Assembly: GCA_030432255.1 (NCBI GenBank) | Contig: JAUIHS010000028.1 | Coordinates: forward strand, 1 to 55,350 | Source: Phycisphaerae bacterium | Lineage (GTDB): Bacteria; Planctomycetota; Phycisphaerae; Phycisphaerales; UBA1924 | Direction of reading: 5' to 3' | Length of the DNA: 55,350 bases | Shown: one piece after another, positions 1 through 7,954 of the stretch | Numbering within the stretch: position 1 is the stretch's first letter | Layout: every line of letters starts with the position of its first letter | The notes under the pieces: model-generated | Database searches by the model: none | Seen by the model: the letters and a program-made list of their open reading frames with translations, nothing else | What the model was told of the DNA's origin: nothing | Program-made: the position numbers and the translations under genes

Positions 1-1
1 C

Positions 2-640
2 ACCCGTCTGAGCCAGGGTGGCATGTTCGCCACGGCCATCGTGGTGACGTACTGGGCACCGACCTCACACCTGTCCATCTGCAATGCGGGGCATCCGCGT
101 GCGCTGCACTACTCAGCCCGAGAGCGTTCGTGGCGGAGCGTGACGGTCAACTCCAAAGCAGAGGGACTTGCCAATCTGCCGCTCGGTGTGGTTGAGGGCG
201 TGAACTACGAACAGGCCGGTCTGACACTCGAGAGCGGCGATGCGGTGATCCTGCACACGGATTCGCTCTCGGAAGCACGCAGTCCCGATGGCGTCATGCT
301 CGGGGAAGCCGGTGTGATCGGCCTGCTCAACGACGTGGGTGCGCCGGAATCACGCGAACTGATCACCCGTCTCCGCGAGCGCATCGCCGAGTACACCGGC
401 GGCGCCGACGAAGATGATGACGTGACCATTCTTGTTCTGCGCCGCAATGAGGTTGCACCCCTGGTGCTGCGGCCGGCCAACATCGCCGGCTGGGTCGGGA
501 ACTGGTGGCGCGCGATGCGCACGTCCGTCCGCGAAGGTGTGCCGTTCCCGTGGCCTGAACTGGGGATCGTCAATTTTCTCGGTGCCTTCGTACGTCGCAT
601 CAACAGGGCTCGCGGCCCGGGTACCCGCCCATCCGAGTGA
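2..640 (+). CDS. SpoIIE/PP2C-type serine phosphatase, C-terminal part
   Basis: The frame is open to the left edge, so the start lies outside the window. The visible part matches the C-terminal half of the SpoIIE/RsbU phosphatase fold: an FATAIVV strand, the conserved NAGHP turn, a LGV strand, HTDSLSEARSPDG (family pattern YTDGxxEAxxxxG, carrying a metal-binding Asp) and the closing DDDVTILVLR motif with the last metal-binding Asp. Such enzymes dephosphorylate anti-sigma-antagonist or similar partner-switch proteins, often under control of N-terminal sensor domains, which cannot be seen here. About 60 residues follow the catalytic core and are not recognised. The stop abuts the stop of the convergent phosphofructokinase gene with no gap. 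The family call is secure; the signalling partner is unknown. Confidence 0.85.
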   Translation, partial: TRLSQGGMFATAIVVTYWAPTSHLSICNAGHPRALHYSARERSWRSVTVNSKAEGLANLPLGVVEGVNYEQAGLTLESGDAVILHTDSLSEARSPDGVMLGEAGVIGLLNDVGAPESRELITRLRERIAEYTGGADEDDDVTILVLRRNEVAPLVLRPANIAGWVGNWWRAMRTSVREGVPFPWPELGIVNFLGAFVRRINRARGPGTRPSE

Positions 641-1750
641 TCAAGCCGATGTGTCGCCGAAACAGGTACCTACAGCACGGGCCGCCGCGATGAGCGGGTC
701 ATCGAGTGGCACGAGGCGCTGGCCGGTTTCCATGCTGCCCAGATCGATATCCGTGATCTCGCCGTCCCGCTGGACGACAAGGCGGTTGCGTTCCCCGGCC
801 GCGAGAAGTTCGAGCGCATGGTGCCCGAAGCGTGTGCCGAGAACACGATCGGATGGGACGGGAGATCCGCCCCGCTGTACGTGGCCGAGGACCGTGGTCC
901 GGGTTTCAAGTCCGGTCGTCGCGGCGATGTCATCGGCCAGTTTCTCACCGATACCGCCAAGTCGAACGGGGTCCGGACTGGTTGGATCGATGCGTGCCAC
1001 GACCTGTTCGCCGGTAGCGGGTCGGGCACCTTCCGAGATGCAGACGATGCTGAATCGCTTGCCATGTCGCGACCGATCCTCCACGAACTCGCAGATACAC
1101 CGAAGGTCATAGGGGATCTCCGGAACGAGTATGACGTCGGAGCCGGATGCGACACCGGCGTGCAGTGCAATCCACCCGGCGTTGCGACCCATGACCTCCA
1201 CCACCATGACGCGGTGGTGACTGGCGGCGGTACTGTGAATCCGGTCGAGTGCATCGGTCGCGGTGTCGACTGCGGTGGTGAAACCGAACGTGAGATCGGT
1301 GCCGGGCAGATCATTGTCGATGGTCTTGGGCACACCGATGCAGTTGATGCCGCGTTCAGCGAAGGGTCGGGTGCAGGCCATGGTGCCATCACCACCGATG
1401 ACGACGAGCGCATCGATCTGTCGTTCTCGCAGGTGTCGGATGCACTGTTCGGTGACATCCGCGAAGACGGGTTGTCCGTTGTCATCGAGGCCTGTTGCAA
1501 AGTGTGATGGATTGGAGCGATTACACGTGCCGAGTATCGTCCCGCCGCGGGTGAGGATATTGGAGACGTCGAGAGACGTGAGGGGGTGCATCCGGTTTTC
1601 GATGAGTCCCCGGTATCCATCCTCGATGCCGATGACTTCCATGCCGTAGTCGAATATCGCGGTCTTGGTCACGGCTCTGATCACGGCATTGAGCCCGGGG
1701 CAGTCGCCTCCCCCGGTGAGCACGCCGATGCGTCTGGGTGCATTGGTCAT
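641..1750 (-). CDS. pfkA: 6-phosphofructokinase (group III type)
   Basis: This 369-residue protein is a phosphofructokinase, the enzyme that phosphorylates fructose 6-phosphate to the 1,6-bisphosphate in glycolysis. Visible motifs are GVLTGGGDCPGLNAVIRAV at the N-terminus, GGDGT near residue 119, PKTIDND at 141-147 with the catalytic Asp145, MGRNAGWIALHAG, and a GHVQRGGSP loop. Gly122 in GGDGT argues for ATP rather than pyrophosphate as donor, because PPi enzymes carry Asp there. Lys142 in PKTIDND is shared with PPi enzymes and with group III actinobacterial ATP enzymes. The ATG at 1750 was chosen because it starts just before the first Rossmann strand; upstream codons in frame have no family-like sequence. 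The donor preference is inferred from two residues only. Confidence 0.9.
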   Translation of the reverse strand: MTNAPRRIGVLTGGGDCPGLNAVIRAVTKTAIFDYGMEVIGIEDGYRGLIENRMHPLTSLDVSNILTRGGTILGTCNRSNPSHFATGLDDNGQPVFADVTEQCIRHLRERQIDALVVIGGDGTMACTRPFAERGINCIGVPKTIDNDLPGTDLTFGFTTAVDTATDALDRIHSTAASHHRVMVVEVMGRNAGWIALHAGVASGSDVILVPEIPYDLRCICEFVEDRSRHGKRFSIVCISEGARPATGEQVVARIDPTSPDPVRLGGIGEKLADDIAATTGLETRTTVLGHVQRGGSPVPSDRVLGTRFGHHALELLAAGERNRLVVQRDGEITDIDLGSMETGQRLVPLDDPLIAAARAVGTCFGDTSA

Positions 1751-2011
1751 TGGCGTAGTGTAGGCACTACGGCACTTGGCATTGAGGCATTGGGTGCAGG
1801 AGGGCAGATCGGTCGAGGCATTTACTACTCTGCAGACTGGAGACCTTTGCATCACGTCCGTAGTCTTCGCACAGCGGGCATACAAAGGAAGCGGCCACGC
1901 GCTGGGCGTGGCCGCTCCTGTCTCCGGGGGGCTGATTGGGATGCTCCCTCAGATGTGAACGGGTCGGGTGAGGTGTCGCTCCTCACCACTCATGTGTGGT
2001 CGGTGCGCCGC

Positions 2012-2566
2012 TTACACGGCCAGTGCTTCAGCCTCGACCAGTTCCAGGCCGAGCGAGTCCTCGCCGAGGAAGTGGTCGAGGTGGTGTGCTCGATCTTCGA
2101 CGCGGAGCAGGATGCCCTTCAGAAGAGTCTCGGTGCCGAAGTCCTCCTGGCTCGTACAGAGCTTGATGGTGTCGCGCAGTCTTGCGGCGATCTCGCCTTC
2201 GTGAGCGCGGTCACGTGCGAGCATGTCCCGGATGCGGAAGATCCCCTCCGTTTCGTGTTCGATGTAGGCGAGCCTCACCTGCGCATCCGGCGCCGACGTC
2301 GGGACGCCGCCAAGCGCCGTCATCCGTTCGGCCAGCGCATCCAGTTGCTTGTGGATCTCGTTGTAGCCTTCCTCCAGGAAGTGATGGATGTCGCGGAACT
2401 GCGGCCCCTCAACCAGCCAGTGATGTTTCTGATACTGATGGAACAGCACGAAGAACGAGGCGAGGTGGGCGTCCAGTTCCGGGAGGATTTTCATTGCAGC
2501 CGACTTCGGCAGCTTGATCGGGTTGTCTTCGATTTCGTGGGCAGGGCGCCAGGGGGTGGTGTGCAT
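2012..2566 (-). CDS. dps: Dps family ferritin-like DNA-protection protein
   Basis: The protein has 184 residues and fits Dps, the mini-ferritin that oxidises Fe(II) with peroxide, stores iron and shields DNA during starvation or oxidative stress. The inter-subunit ferroxidase ligands are visible: His49 in the HHW motif, His61, Glu65, then Asp76 and Glu80 in LDALAER, followed by ALGG as in E. coli Dps. The ATG at 2566 is preceded by GAAAGGACC, a good ribosome-binding site. An upstream in-frame extension has no family similarity. The N-terminus is short and not notably lysine-rich, so DNA binding is uncertain. It sits near other stress genes (MscS, entericidin-like, DUF1328). Confidence 0.9.
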   Translation of the reverse strand: MHTTPWRPAHEIEDNPIKLPKSAAMKILPELDAHLASFFVLFHQYQKHHWLVEGPQFRDIHHFLEEGYNEIHKQLDALAERMTALGGVPTSAPDAQVRLAYIEHETEGIFRIRDMLARDRAHEGEIAARLRDTIKLCTSQEDFGTETLLKGILLRVEDRAHHLDHFLGEDSLGLELVEAEALAV

Positions 2567-2654
2567 GGCAGGTCCTTTCAATGCTGTGGGGATGCGAAGG
2601 TCTGATCGCGGGGCATGACGAGCGAAAGGCGAAGCTTCCCCCGTGATCGCTCGA

Positions 2655-2885
2655 TCATGAATGCGCCCGCGACTCGCCTCCGTGAGACTCTGAGTTGGTG
2701 CCGGGGTCCGCACTCTCTTCCAGACGGCGGCCGACTTCTCGTACGAAGGCGACAAGGAAGAGCAACACCGACCCGACGAATATGCCGTCGAGCAGTGCAC
2801 TGCGACTCGTCACTTCGACTCCGAACGCCAGGTAGCCGGAGACTGCCGCGATCGCGAAGAGCAAGATGAGGATCCAGCGAGACAT
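2655..2885 (-). CDS. Small two-helix membrane protein
   Basis: This 76-residue protein starts with MSRWILILLFAIAAVSGYLA and has a second hydrophobic segment (FVGSVLLFLVAFVREV), then a charged cytoplasmic tail rich in Glu, Ser and Gly. The layout resembles the DUF1328/YtjA style of small stress-associated membrane proteins, but the Gly/Ala-rich core motif is missing, so no family is assigned. The ATG at 2885 begins directly at the first hydrophobic segment; 19 additional in-frame codons upstream look unlike a protein N-terminus. It lies between the two-component kinase and dps on the same strand. Its function is unknown. Confidence 0.6.
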   Translation of the reverse strand: MSRWILILLFAIAAVSGYLAFGVEVTSRSALLDGIFVGSVLLFLVAFVREVGRRLEESADPGTNSESHGGESRAHS

Positions 2886-2964
2886 CACCACAACTATTGG
2901 GCCGCTGTCTGAACCGCCTCTGAAGGGCTCATGAAAGTGCATTCATGATGGTCGGAATCGCCGA

Positions 2965-4392
2965 TTATTCGGATTCTGCACGGGGCATGCACAGGGTGAA
3001 GCGACATCCTTCACCGAGGTTTTCGACCTCGATCCGACCCCCGTGCAACTCGGCAATGCCCTGGGCGATCTGAAGACCCAAGCCCGTGCCGCGGCCCCTC
3101 CTCCGCTCATCATCGGCCTGCGTGAAGGGTTCGAAGACGCGATGGAGGAGTTCGGGTGGGACACCGGGTCCGTAGTCCCGGACTGCGAAGCGGACTGATT
3201 CATCGCGAGCGAAGCATTCGACATCGATGGTCCTGTCGCGCGGTGAGAATCGAATTGCGTTTCGAATCAGGTTGCCGATCGCGGTCTGCAGGAGGTCCGC
3301 GTTACCTTCGATCCTCAGTTCATTGTCGCTGACATCGAGGGTTGGCACGATACTGACCTCGTACTGCTCTGCCATTCCGGCGCAGTAGCCGACAGCTTCC
3401 ATGAGCACATCGTTGACCGCATGGCGTCTGGCCTTGATGCGTGCGGTGCCCTGTTGGATACGGGTCAGCAGGAGGAAGCTCTCGATCATACGACCGAGTC
3501 GATCCATTTCTTCCGATGCGCTGCGGGCGAAGTCCCGGAGTTCCTGTTCGTCGGGCTTTCCGGCGAGCAGTACTTCCGCTTCGGTCCGAACGACACTGAT
3601 CGGCGTCTTGAGTTCGTGAGATACGTTGGCCAGGAATCGCGCCTGCCGCTCGTAGCCTTCTCCGATGCGCTTCATTGCCCCGTCGAGTTCTTCCCGGAGG
3701 TGTTCGACCTCGGGCGAAGTCTCGTCCATCTCGATTCCGCGTGCCACGTTCTCGGCGGACAGTTCCTCGGCGAAGAGCTGGACCTGTCGAAGCGGCTTCA
3801 CGGCGAGCCCGGCCATGTACCAGGTTGCAACACCGGTCGAGACGAGTCCGATGGGCAGCGCAAGGAGCAGCACGAACGTGATCGGGTCAATTGCCCGTCG
3901 CATTTCCGCTGCGGGTACAGCGATCACGAGAAGGCGCCCGTCGGCGAGCGGGGTCATGGCGTAGAGAAACTCGTCGCCATCCGGCTCGAACACGGTGGCT
4001 CGGTCCTCACCTGCGCGCTGCATGGCATGATTGCGAAGCGCGACGAACTGCTGCTCTTCGTAAGGACCTGCTTTCGTGACGAGCGCCCCATCCTCACCGA
4101 GAACCAGTGCTGCAAGCGGTCCCCACTGGGCGGCGCGATCATGCTGGACGGCACGGATCATCAACAGTCCGGGCAGTTCCGCCTGGCTCTCCCGCGCCAC
4201 GTCCTCCACGGTCTTCCTGAGGTCAGAACGGATGTCGCGATGAACCGCCTGACGCTGAAAGAGCACCACGACGAGTGACAGCGTGACGTGCACCACTGCG
4301 AATATCGCGAGAACCCACAGCGTGATCCTGACCCGAAGCGGCAGCCATCCCAGCCACCCGCGACGCCCGTTCTCAAACGCCGGAGTGCTCAT
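2965..4392 (-). CDS. Membrane sensor histidine kinase
   Basis: A 475-residue sensor kinase. TM1 lies at about residues 24-45 and TM2 at about 170-192, enclosing a periplasmic sensor region of about 120 residues; a HAMP-like linker follows. The phospho-accepting His259 sits in the H-box FLANVSHELKTPISVVRTE. The N-box (IGNLIRNAIRFSP), the G1 box (RDYGPGVP), the F-box region (FEPF) and GTGLGLQIAQGIAELHGG complete the HATPase domain. The ATG at 4392 overlaps the end of the upstream response regulator gene by 20 bases, so the pair is translationally coupled; an earlier ATG at 4419 is possible. The periplasmic sensor is not recognised and the stimulus is unknown. Confidence 0.92.
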   Translation of the reverse strand: MSTPAFENGRRGWLGWLPLRVRITLWVLAIFAVVHVTLSLVVVLFQRQAVHRDIRSDLRKTVEDVARESQAELPGLLMIRAVQHDRAAQWGPLAALVLGEDGALVTKAGPYEEQQFVALRNHAMQRAGEDRATVFEPDGDEFLYAMTPLADGRLLVIAVPAAEMRRAIDPITFVLLLALPIGLVSTGVATWYMAGLAVKPLRQVQLFAEELSAENVARGIEMDETSPEVEHLREELDGAMKRIGEGYERQARFLANVSHELKTPISVVRTEAEVLLAGKPDEQELRDFARSASEEMDRLGRMIESFLLLTRIQQGTARIKARRHAVNDVLMEAVGYCAGMAEQYEVSIVPTLDVSDNELRIEGNADLLQTAIGNLIRNAIRFSPRDRTIDVECFARDESVRFAVRDYGPGVPPELLHRVFEPFTQADDERRRGRGTGLGLQIAQGIAELHGGRIEVENLGEGCRFTLCMPRAESE

Positions 4393-5062
4393 CAATGATC
4401 CCGAACCGATATCCCGCACCCTTGACAGTGTGGATCAGTTCGCGCTCCTGGAGACGATCGACCTTCTTGCGAAGCGATGAAATGTAGACATCGATCACGT
4501 TGCTCGAAGGCTCGAAATTCATGTCCCAGACCTTCTCGCCGATCTGGGTTCGCGTCAGCACGCGATTCGGATTCCGCATCAGGTACTCGAGCAGCGCGAA
4601 CTCCTTGTTGGAGAGTTCGTGCGTCGATTCGCCGCGCGTGATGCGGCGCGTGTAGAGGTCCAGTTCCAGGTCGTCGTGGCGGAGTACGCGGGACTCGGTG
4701 GCTTCGCCGCGGCGAAAGATCGCCCTGACCCTCGCCAGCAGTTCCTCGAACTCGAATGGCTTGGTGATGTAGTCATCGGCCCCGGCATCGAGTCCGTCGA
4801 TTTTCTCCTCGGTTGCGGAGAGTGCGGTGAGCATGATGATGGGCGTTGCGATCTTCCGACGGCGGAGGTTGCGACAGACTTCGATCCCGTCGCGATCCGG
4901 CAGCATGAGGTCGAGGAGGATCAGGTCGTAAGACTCGACCGCTGCCAATTCCTCACCTTCAAAACCGGTGTGGGACACATCCACCGCGAAGCCGTTTTCC
5001 TGCAGGCCGCGTTGTACGGCTCCGGCCATCTTGGGGTTGTCCTCGACGATCAGGACACGCAT
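4373..5062 (-). CDS. OmpR-family response regulator
   Basis: A 229-residue regulator with an N-terminal receiver (acidic pair Glu7/Asp8, phospho-acceptor Asp51 in LLDLMLP, Thr79, Lys101 in TKPF) and a C-terminal winged-helix DNA-binding domain ending in GAGYRF. It is the cognate partner of the overlapping kinase gene downstream. The start at 5062 has a strong ribosome-binding site (AAAGGAGG). The target genes are not apparent; the divergently transcribed MscS gene across the 267-base intergenic region is one candidate. Confidence 0.93.
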   Translation of the reverse strand: MRVLIVEDNPKMAGAVQRGLQENGFAVDVSHTGFEGEELAAVESYDLILLDLMLPDRDGIEVCRNLRRRKIATPIIMLTALSATEEKIDGLDAGADDYITKPFEFEELLARVRAIFRRGEATESRVLRHDDLELDLYTRRITRGESTHELSNKEFALLEYLMRNPNRVLTRTQIGEKVWDMNFEPSSNVIDVYISSLRKKVDRLQERELIHTVKGAGYRFGIIDEHSGV

Positions 5063-5228
5063 TGAGGCCTCCTTTCTGCCATCGATCCTACCCCCAGACC
5101 GGCCTGAAGGCCTGCTGAGGGGTACACCAGCCTCACTATGAGCCCCTTTTCATCATGGTGTCACGGCGATCTCAGCGTGCGGCCGGAGGCTGTAGAGGTC
5201 GGTCGGGCGCGAGCATCCGAAACGGTCG

Positions 5229-5247
5229 AACCGGTCCCACACCGGTT
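5229..5247. repeat. Inverted repeat between two-component operon and mscS
   Basis: AACCGGT and ACCGGTT form a perfect 7-base dyad with a 5-base spacer. It lies in the intergenic region shared by the response regulator and the MscS channel gene and could be an operator. No poly-T follows, so it is not a standard terminator. Confidence 0.3.
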
Positions 5248-5329
5248 TGAGGGCTCACACCAGTGGGACTCCGGTTGACTCACCCCGAGCCGCACTCCCC
5301 GCCTGCACGGAGACGTCGGGTGGGGCGTT

Positions 5330-6343
5330 ATGTCTCCACTTTCTCCTGCGACACAGGTTGATCCCGGTACGTCCGACTCTGACACGACCCCGAGTGCCGG
5401 CGACCCCGCTGCACCCGATTCAGGGATCGACGGCAATGCCCTCGGCGAGCCCGTTGAGGCCATGTCGATCGACGATGCAGCGGAGACCGTTCTGGGCACG
5501 ATTCGTGACATCGCGGACGGCTTCCTCGGACACCTCCCGCTGCTCGTCGCGGGGGTCATCATCCTGATCCTGACGGCCGGACTGGCGTACATTGCGCGGC
5601 GAGTGGCGCGGCGACTGCTGAAGCCCGTCTCGCTTCGCCCATCGTTGAAGGAACTGATCGGCCGATTCGCCGTGATCGGGGTCTGGGCGATCGGTTTCCT
5701 GGTGGCCGCCATGGTGACGTTTCCCGGCCTGACGCCATCGAAGGCATTGACGGCGCTCGGCATCGGGTCTCTGGCGATCGGTCTCGCGTTCAAGGACATA
5801 TTTGAGAACTTCTTCGCGGGTGTCCTGATTCTCTGGCGTTTCCCGTTCGAGAATGGTGACTACATCACCTGCAAGGGCATCACCGGACGCGTCGTTGACG
5901 TGACGGTACGAAACACCGAACTGCGGACTGTCTCCGGTGAACTGGTGGTGATGCCCAATATCGATCTCTATAAGAATGCTGTGGATGTCCTGACGAGCCG
6001 CTCCAATCGGCGCATCGGCATTGAATGCGGCATTGCGTATGGCGAGGATGTCGCGGAAGCCCGCGGCGTGATTCGGGATGCGGTCACAGCATGTTCCTCG
6101 GTGTCGTCCTCTGAAGAAGTCCAGGTGTTTGCCAGGGCGTTCGGTGCAAGCAGCATCGACTTCGAGGTGACGTGGTGGTCCGGCTCAACGCCGCTGGAAC
6201 AGCGTCGCTCGCGCGATCAGGTGATCGAGGCGATCAAGTCGGCGCTGAATGAGCACGACATCGAGATCCCGTTCCCGCACCGGACGCTCACATTCAACGA
6301 CCCGATTCCGCTGTCGGGGATGACATCTGCGGATGCAACATGA
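5330..6343 (+). CDS. MscS-family mechanosensitive channel
   Basis: A 337-residue small-conductance mechanosensitive channel, which opens under membrane tension to release solutes during hypo-osmotic shock. After an acidic Pro/Asp-rich N-terminus of about 65 residues come three hydrophobic segments. The third is the pore-lining helix, with GIGSLAIGLAFKDIFENFFAG, the family's Gly/Ala-packed signature. The beta-domain follows, with PFENGDYI and VVMPNIDLYKNAV, the typical MscS N-x(3)-N style loop. The C-terminal mixed domain ends near residue 330. Start choice: an ATG after GGTGGGG; a later ATG at residue 45 is an alternative. It fits the neighbouring stress genes functionally. Confidence 0.9.
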   Translation: MSPLSPATQVDPGTSDSDTTPSAGDPAAPDSGIDGNALGEPVEAMSIDDAAETVLGTIRDIADGFLGHLPLLVAGVIILILTAGLAYIARRVARRLLKPVSLRPSLKELIGRFAVIGVWAIGFLVAAMVTFPGLTPSKALTALGIGSLAIGLAFKDIFENFFAGVLILWRFPFENGDYITCKGITGRVVDVTVRNTELRTVSGELVVMPNIDLYKNAVDVLTSRSNRRIGIECGIAYGEDVAEARGVIRDAVTACSSVSSSEEVQVFARAFGASSIDFEVTWWSGSTPLEQRRSRDQVIEAIKSALNEHDIEIPFPHRTLTFNDPIPLSGMTSADAT

Positions 6344-6417
6344 AGTGACTTTCAGGCAGGATTCACCGGGGTCCCACACCACCGAGCGAAGATAGAAGCG
6401 TTGAAAGGAGGTGCTTC

Positions 6418-6579
6418 ATGCACCGGACAAAATGGCCAGTCAGACTTGCACTTGTAGCGATGGGCCTGTTCACCTTCGCGACTCCCTGGGTCCTGAGCGG
6501 ATGCAATACGACCAAGGGTGTCGGCCAGGACATCGAAGCCGCTGGCGATGCGATCGAGGACGCCGCGGACGGCGACTGA
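6418..6579 (+). CDS. Entericidin EcnA/EcnB-like small lipoprotein
   Basis: A 53-residue lipoprotein preceded by GAAAGGAGG, an excellent ribosome-binding site. The signal peptide ends in a lipobox (VLSGC) with lipidated Cys29. The mature part [18 protein letters not shown] matches the entericidin family, whose E. coli members EcnA and EcnB are small envelope lipoproteins induced in stationary phase and described as an antidote/toxin pair that promotes lysis. The tail [11 protein letters not shown] resembles the tail of a second lipoprotein gene at 7508, including a 19-base identical DNA stretch. The family call is firm; toxin activity is not shown. Confidence 0.85.
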   Translation: MHRTKWPVRLALVAMGLFTFATPWVLSGCNTTKGVGQDIEAAGDAIEDAADGD

Positions 6580-6649
6580 TCTGCATCCCTGCCGTACGCC
6601 CCCGGGGTCCCTTCGGACTGATGACTTCACCCCTGAGAAAGGAAATCCC

Positions 6650-6832
6650 ATGCTTGGTTGGGCACTTGCGTTCTTCATTATTGCGATCATCGCAGCGATC
6701 TTTGGTTTTGGCGGCGTCGCCGCGGGCGCAGCCTCCATCGCGAAGATCCTGTTCTTCGTCTTCGTTGTGCTGTTTGTGCTCTCGCTGCTGGCGGGACTGT
6801 TCCGCGGCGGCAGTACGACCGTGAAGCTCTGA
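6650..6832 (+). CDS. DUF1328 small membrane protein
   Basis: A 60-residue protein with the DUF1328 (YtjA-like) pattern: [20 protein letters not shown], then a GG(V/I)[13 protein letters not shown] segment and a second helix [12 protein letters not shown]. Members are tiny inner-membrane proteins of unknown biochemical role, often found in general stress regulons. The ribosome-binding site GAGAAAGGAA lies just upstream. It sits between the entericidin-like gene and a PA2169-type gene, all on the same strand with short gaps. Confidence 0.88.
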   Translation: MLGWALAFFIIAIIAAIFGFGGVAAGAASIAKILFFVFVVLFVLSLLAGLFRGGSTTVKL

Positions 6833-6883
6833 TCTTCTGCTGAGATCGTTGATACCGCTATACACCTCTCAAGGAGCACACCC

Positions 6884-7342
6884 ATGGAAACGTTGACAGA
6901 CCTGAACAAGGACACGGTGGAGGGGCTGAAGAAGCTCATCCGCATGAACCACGATGCGTCGGAGGGATTCTCCGATGCAGCTGACCGAGTTGATCGCGGC
7001 GGCTGCCGGAACGTCTTCCGGAACGCTGCTGACGAGCGTTCGCGATTCGCCAGTGAACTGAAGACGGCACTTGCGCTGGGCGACGAGGATATTCCCGAGG
7101 GCGGGACGGCCCTTGGCCTGTTCCATCGTTGCTGGCTGAACGTGCGCAGCGCCATCAGCGGCGGCGACGAGGAAGTCATTCTGAGCGAAGTTGCACGTGG
7201 CGAATCGGCCCTCGTCGATGCCTACGAAGAGATCCTCGTCGATACGGCGGGGAGTCCGCTCAACCCGACGCTGCATCGGCACATCGCGTCAGTGCGAGCC
7301 ATGCGCGATGGAGTCGAAGCGCTGAAGGCTGATCTGAAGTGA
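6884..7342 (+). CDS. PA2169/DUF2383 four-helix-bundle protein
   Basis: A 152-residue, mostly helical, acidic protein matching the PA2169 (DUF2383) family: an opening LNKDTVEGLKKLIRMNHDAS, a central RFASELKTALALGDED, a W-containing third helix (FHRCWLNVRSAIS), a glutamate-rich segment with GESALVDAYEEIL, and a final helix. The fold is ferritin-like, but no function or metal has been assigned. The ribosome-binding site CAAGGAG precedes the ATG. It clusters with the other small stress-type genes here. Confidence 0.85.
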   Translation: METLTDLNKDTVEGLKKLIRMNHDASEGFSDAADRVDRGGCRNVFRNAADERSRFASELKTALALGDEDIPEGGTALGLFHRCWLNVRSAISGGDEEVILSEVARGESALVDAYEEILVDTAGSPLNPTLHRHIASVRAMRDGVEALKADLK

Positions 7343-7507
7343 GTACAGGAGAGAGATGTCGACCCGCTGCATGCCTTGCAGCGTGGTCGGCTTGCGAGAT
7401 TCCGTGCACCAGCGGAGCACTGAAGACGTCACTTGAGATCAATGATGCCGCCGTCTGTTCGGCGCACAGGTGACGCCGGACACACTCCGCAGAAGAAAGG
7501 AACCGCC

Positions 7508-7699
7508 ATGTTCAGGAAGAACCAAACGAGGCAGATGCCCCTGATCCTGACCGTGATTGGCATCGCTGGGATCTCGATGCTGCCCCTGGCGGGTTGCGAC
7601 GACGACACCGCCGAGGACACGGTCGAGGACGCGGCCGACACGGTCGAAGAAGCTGCCGACGAGGTCGGTGATGCGATCGAGGACGCCGTTGATCCGTAA
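7508..7699 (+). CDS. Small acidic lipoprotein, entericidin-like tail
   Basis: A 63-residue protein with a signal peptide ending in a lipobox (PLAGC) followed by three Asp. The mature 34 residues are almost all Asp, Glu, Ala, Thr and Val in a repeating pattern (AEDTVEDAADTVEEAADEV), consistent with one amphipathic acidic helix. The final GDAIEDAVD matches the end of the entericidin-like protein at 6418, suggesting paralogy. Asp directly after the lipid Cys is an inner-membrane retention signal in E. coli; whether that holds here is unknown. Ribosome-binding site AGAAAGGAA. A hairpin terminator follows at 7751. Confidence 0.7.
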   Translation: MFRKNQTRQMPLILTVIGIAGISMLPLAGCDDDTAEDTVEDAADTVEEAADEVGDAIEDAVDP

Positions 7700-7750
7700 G
7701 GAACCTGCCTGCTTCTTCGCTTCTCCACTGCCTGGAAGGGCCTCATCTGA

Positions 7751-7784
7751 CCCAGTCGCGAGCTACCGCTCCCGGACTGGGTTT
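7751..7784 (+). terminator. Rho-independent terminator
   Basis: CCCAGTC (7751-7757) pairs with GACTGGG (7775-7781). An inner GAGC/GCTC stem strengthens it, and a short T-tract (TTT) follows. It would end transcription of the 6418-7699 gene group. Confidence 0.6.
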
Positions 7785-7817
7785 GCCTCCCCGCCCTGAA
7801 ACATCCGCAGAACCTGC

Positions 7818-7846
7818 TTGACACGTTGCCGGGACGTGCCAATACT
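7818..7846 (+). promoter_or_regulatory. Candidate sigma70-type promoter, antisense to ANTAR gene
   Basis: A perfect TTGACA (7818-7823), a 17-base spacer and AATACT (7841-7846, four of six matches to TATAAT) point to the plus strand. No plus-strand gene follows until 8779, so a transcript would run through the 3' end of the minus-strand ANTAR gene. Based on sequence match only. Confidence 0.35.
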
Positions 7847-7900
7847 TCTGCCACACCCCTGCCGACGCTGTCAGGGTTTGGTCTCGGGCCGGCGTGTTGT

Positions 7901-7948
7901 CTCCGGCCCCGTTGCCGGAGCCCCGCGTCCATGGCAGGACAATTGCCA
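7901..7948 (-). promoter_or_regulatory. Tandem RNA hairpins just after ANTAR stop, possible ANTAR target
   Basis: Read on the minus strand, two hairpins start 6 bases after the ANTAR stop codon. The first is TGGCA-ATTGTCC-TGCCA (7948-7932). After 11 bases comes CTCCGGC-AACGGG-GCCGGAG (7920-7901), a 7-bp stem with a hexaloop that has A at position 1 and G at position 4, the loop signature reported for ANTAR-bound RNAs. The first loop has 7 bases but also A1 and G4. Functional assignment is speculative. Confidence 0.3.
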
Positions 7949-7954
7949 CAATCT

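Noticed and set aside
7365..7383. CGCTGC/GCAGCG hairpin after the PA2169-type gene as terminator
   Set aside because: No T-tract follows and the next gene on the same strand is likely co-transcribed.
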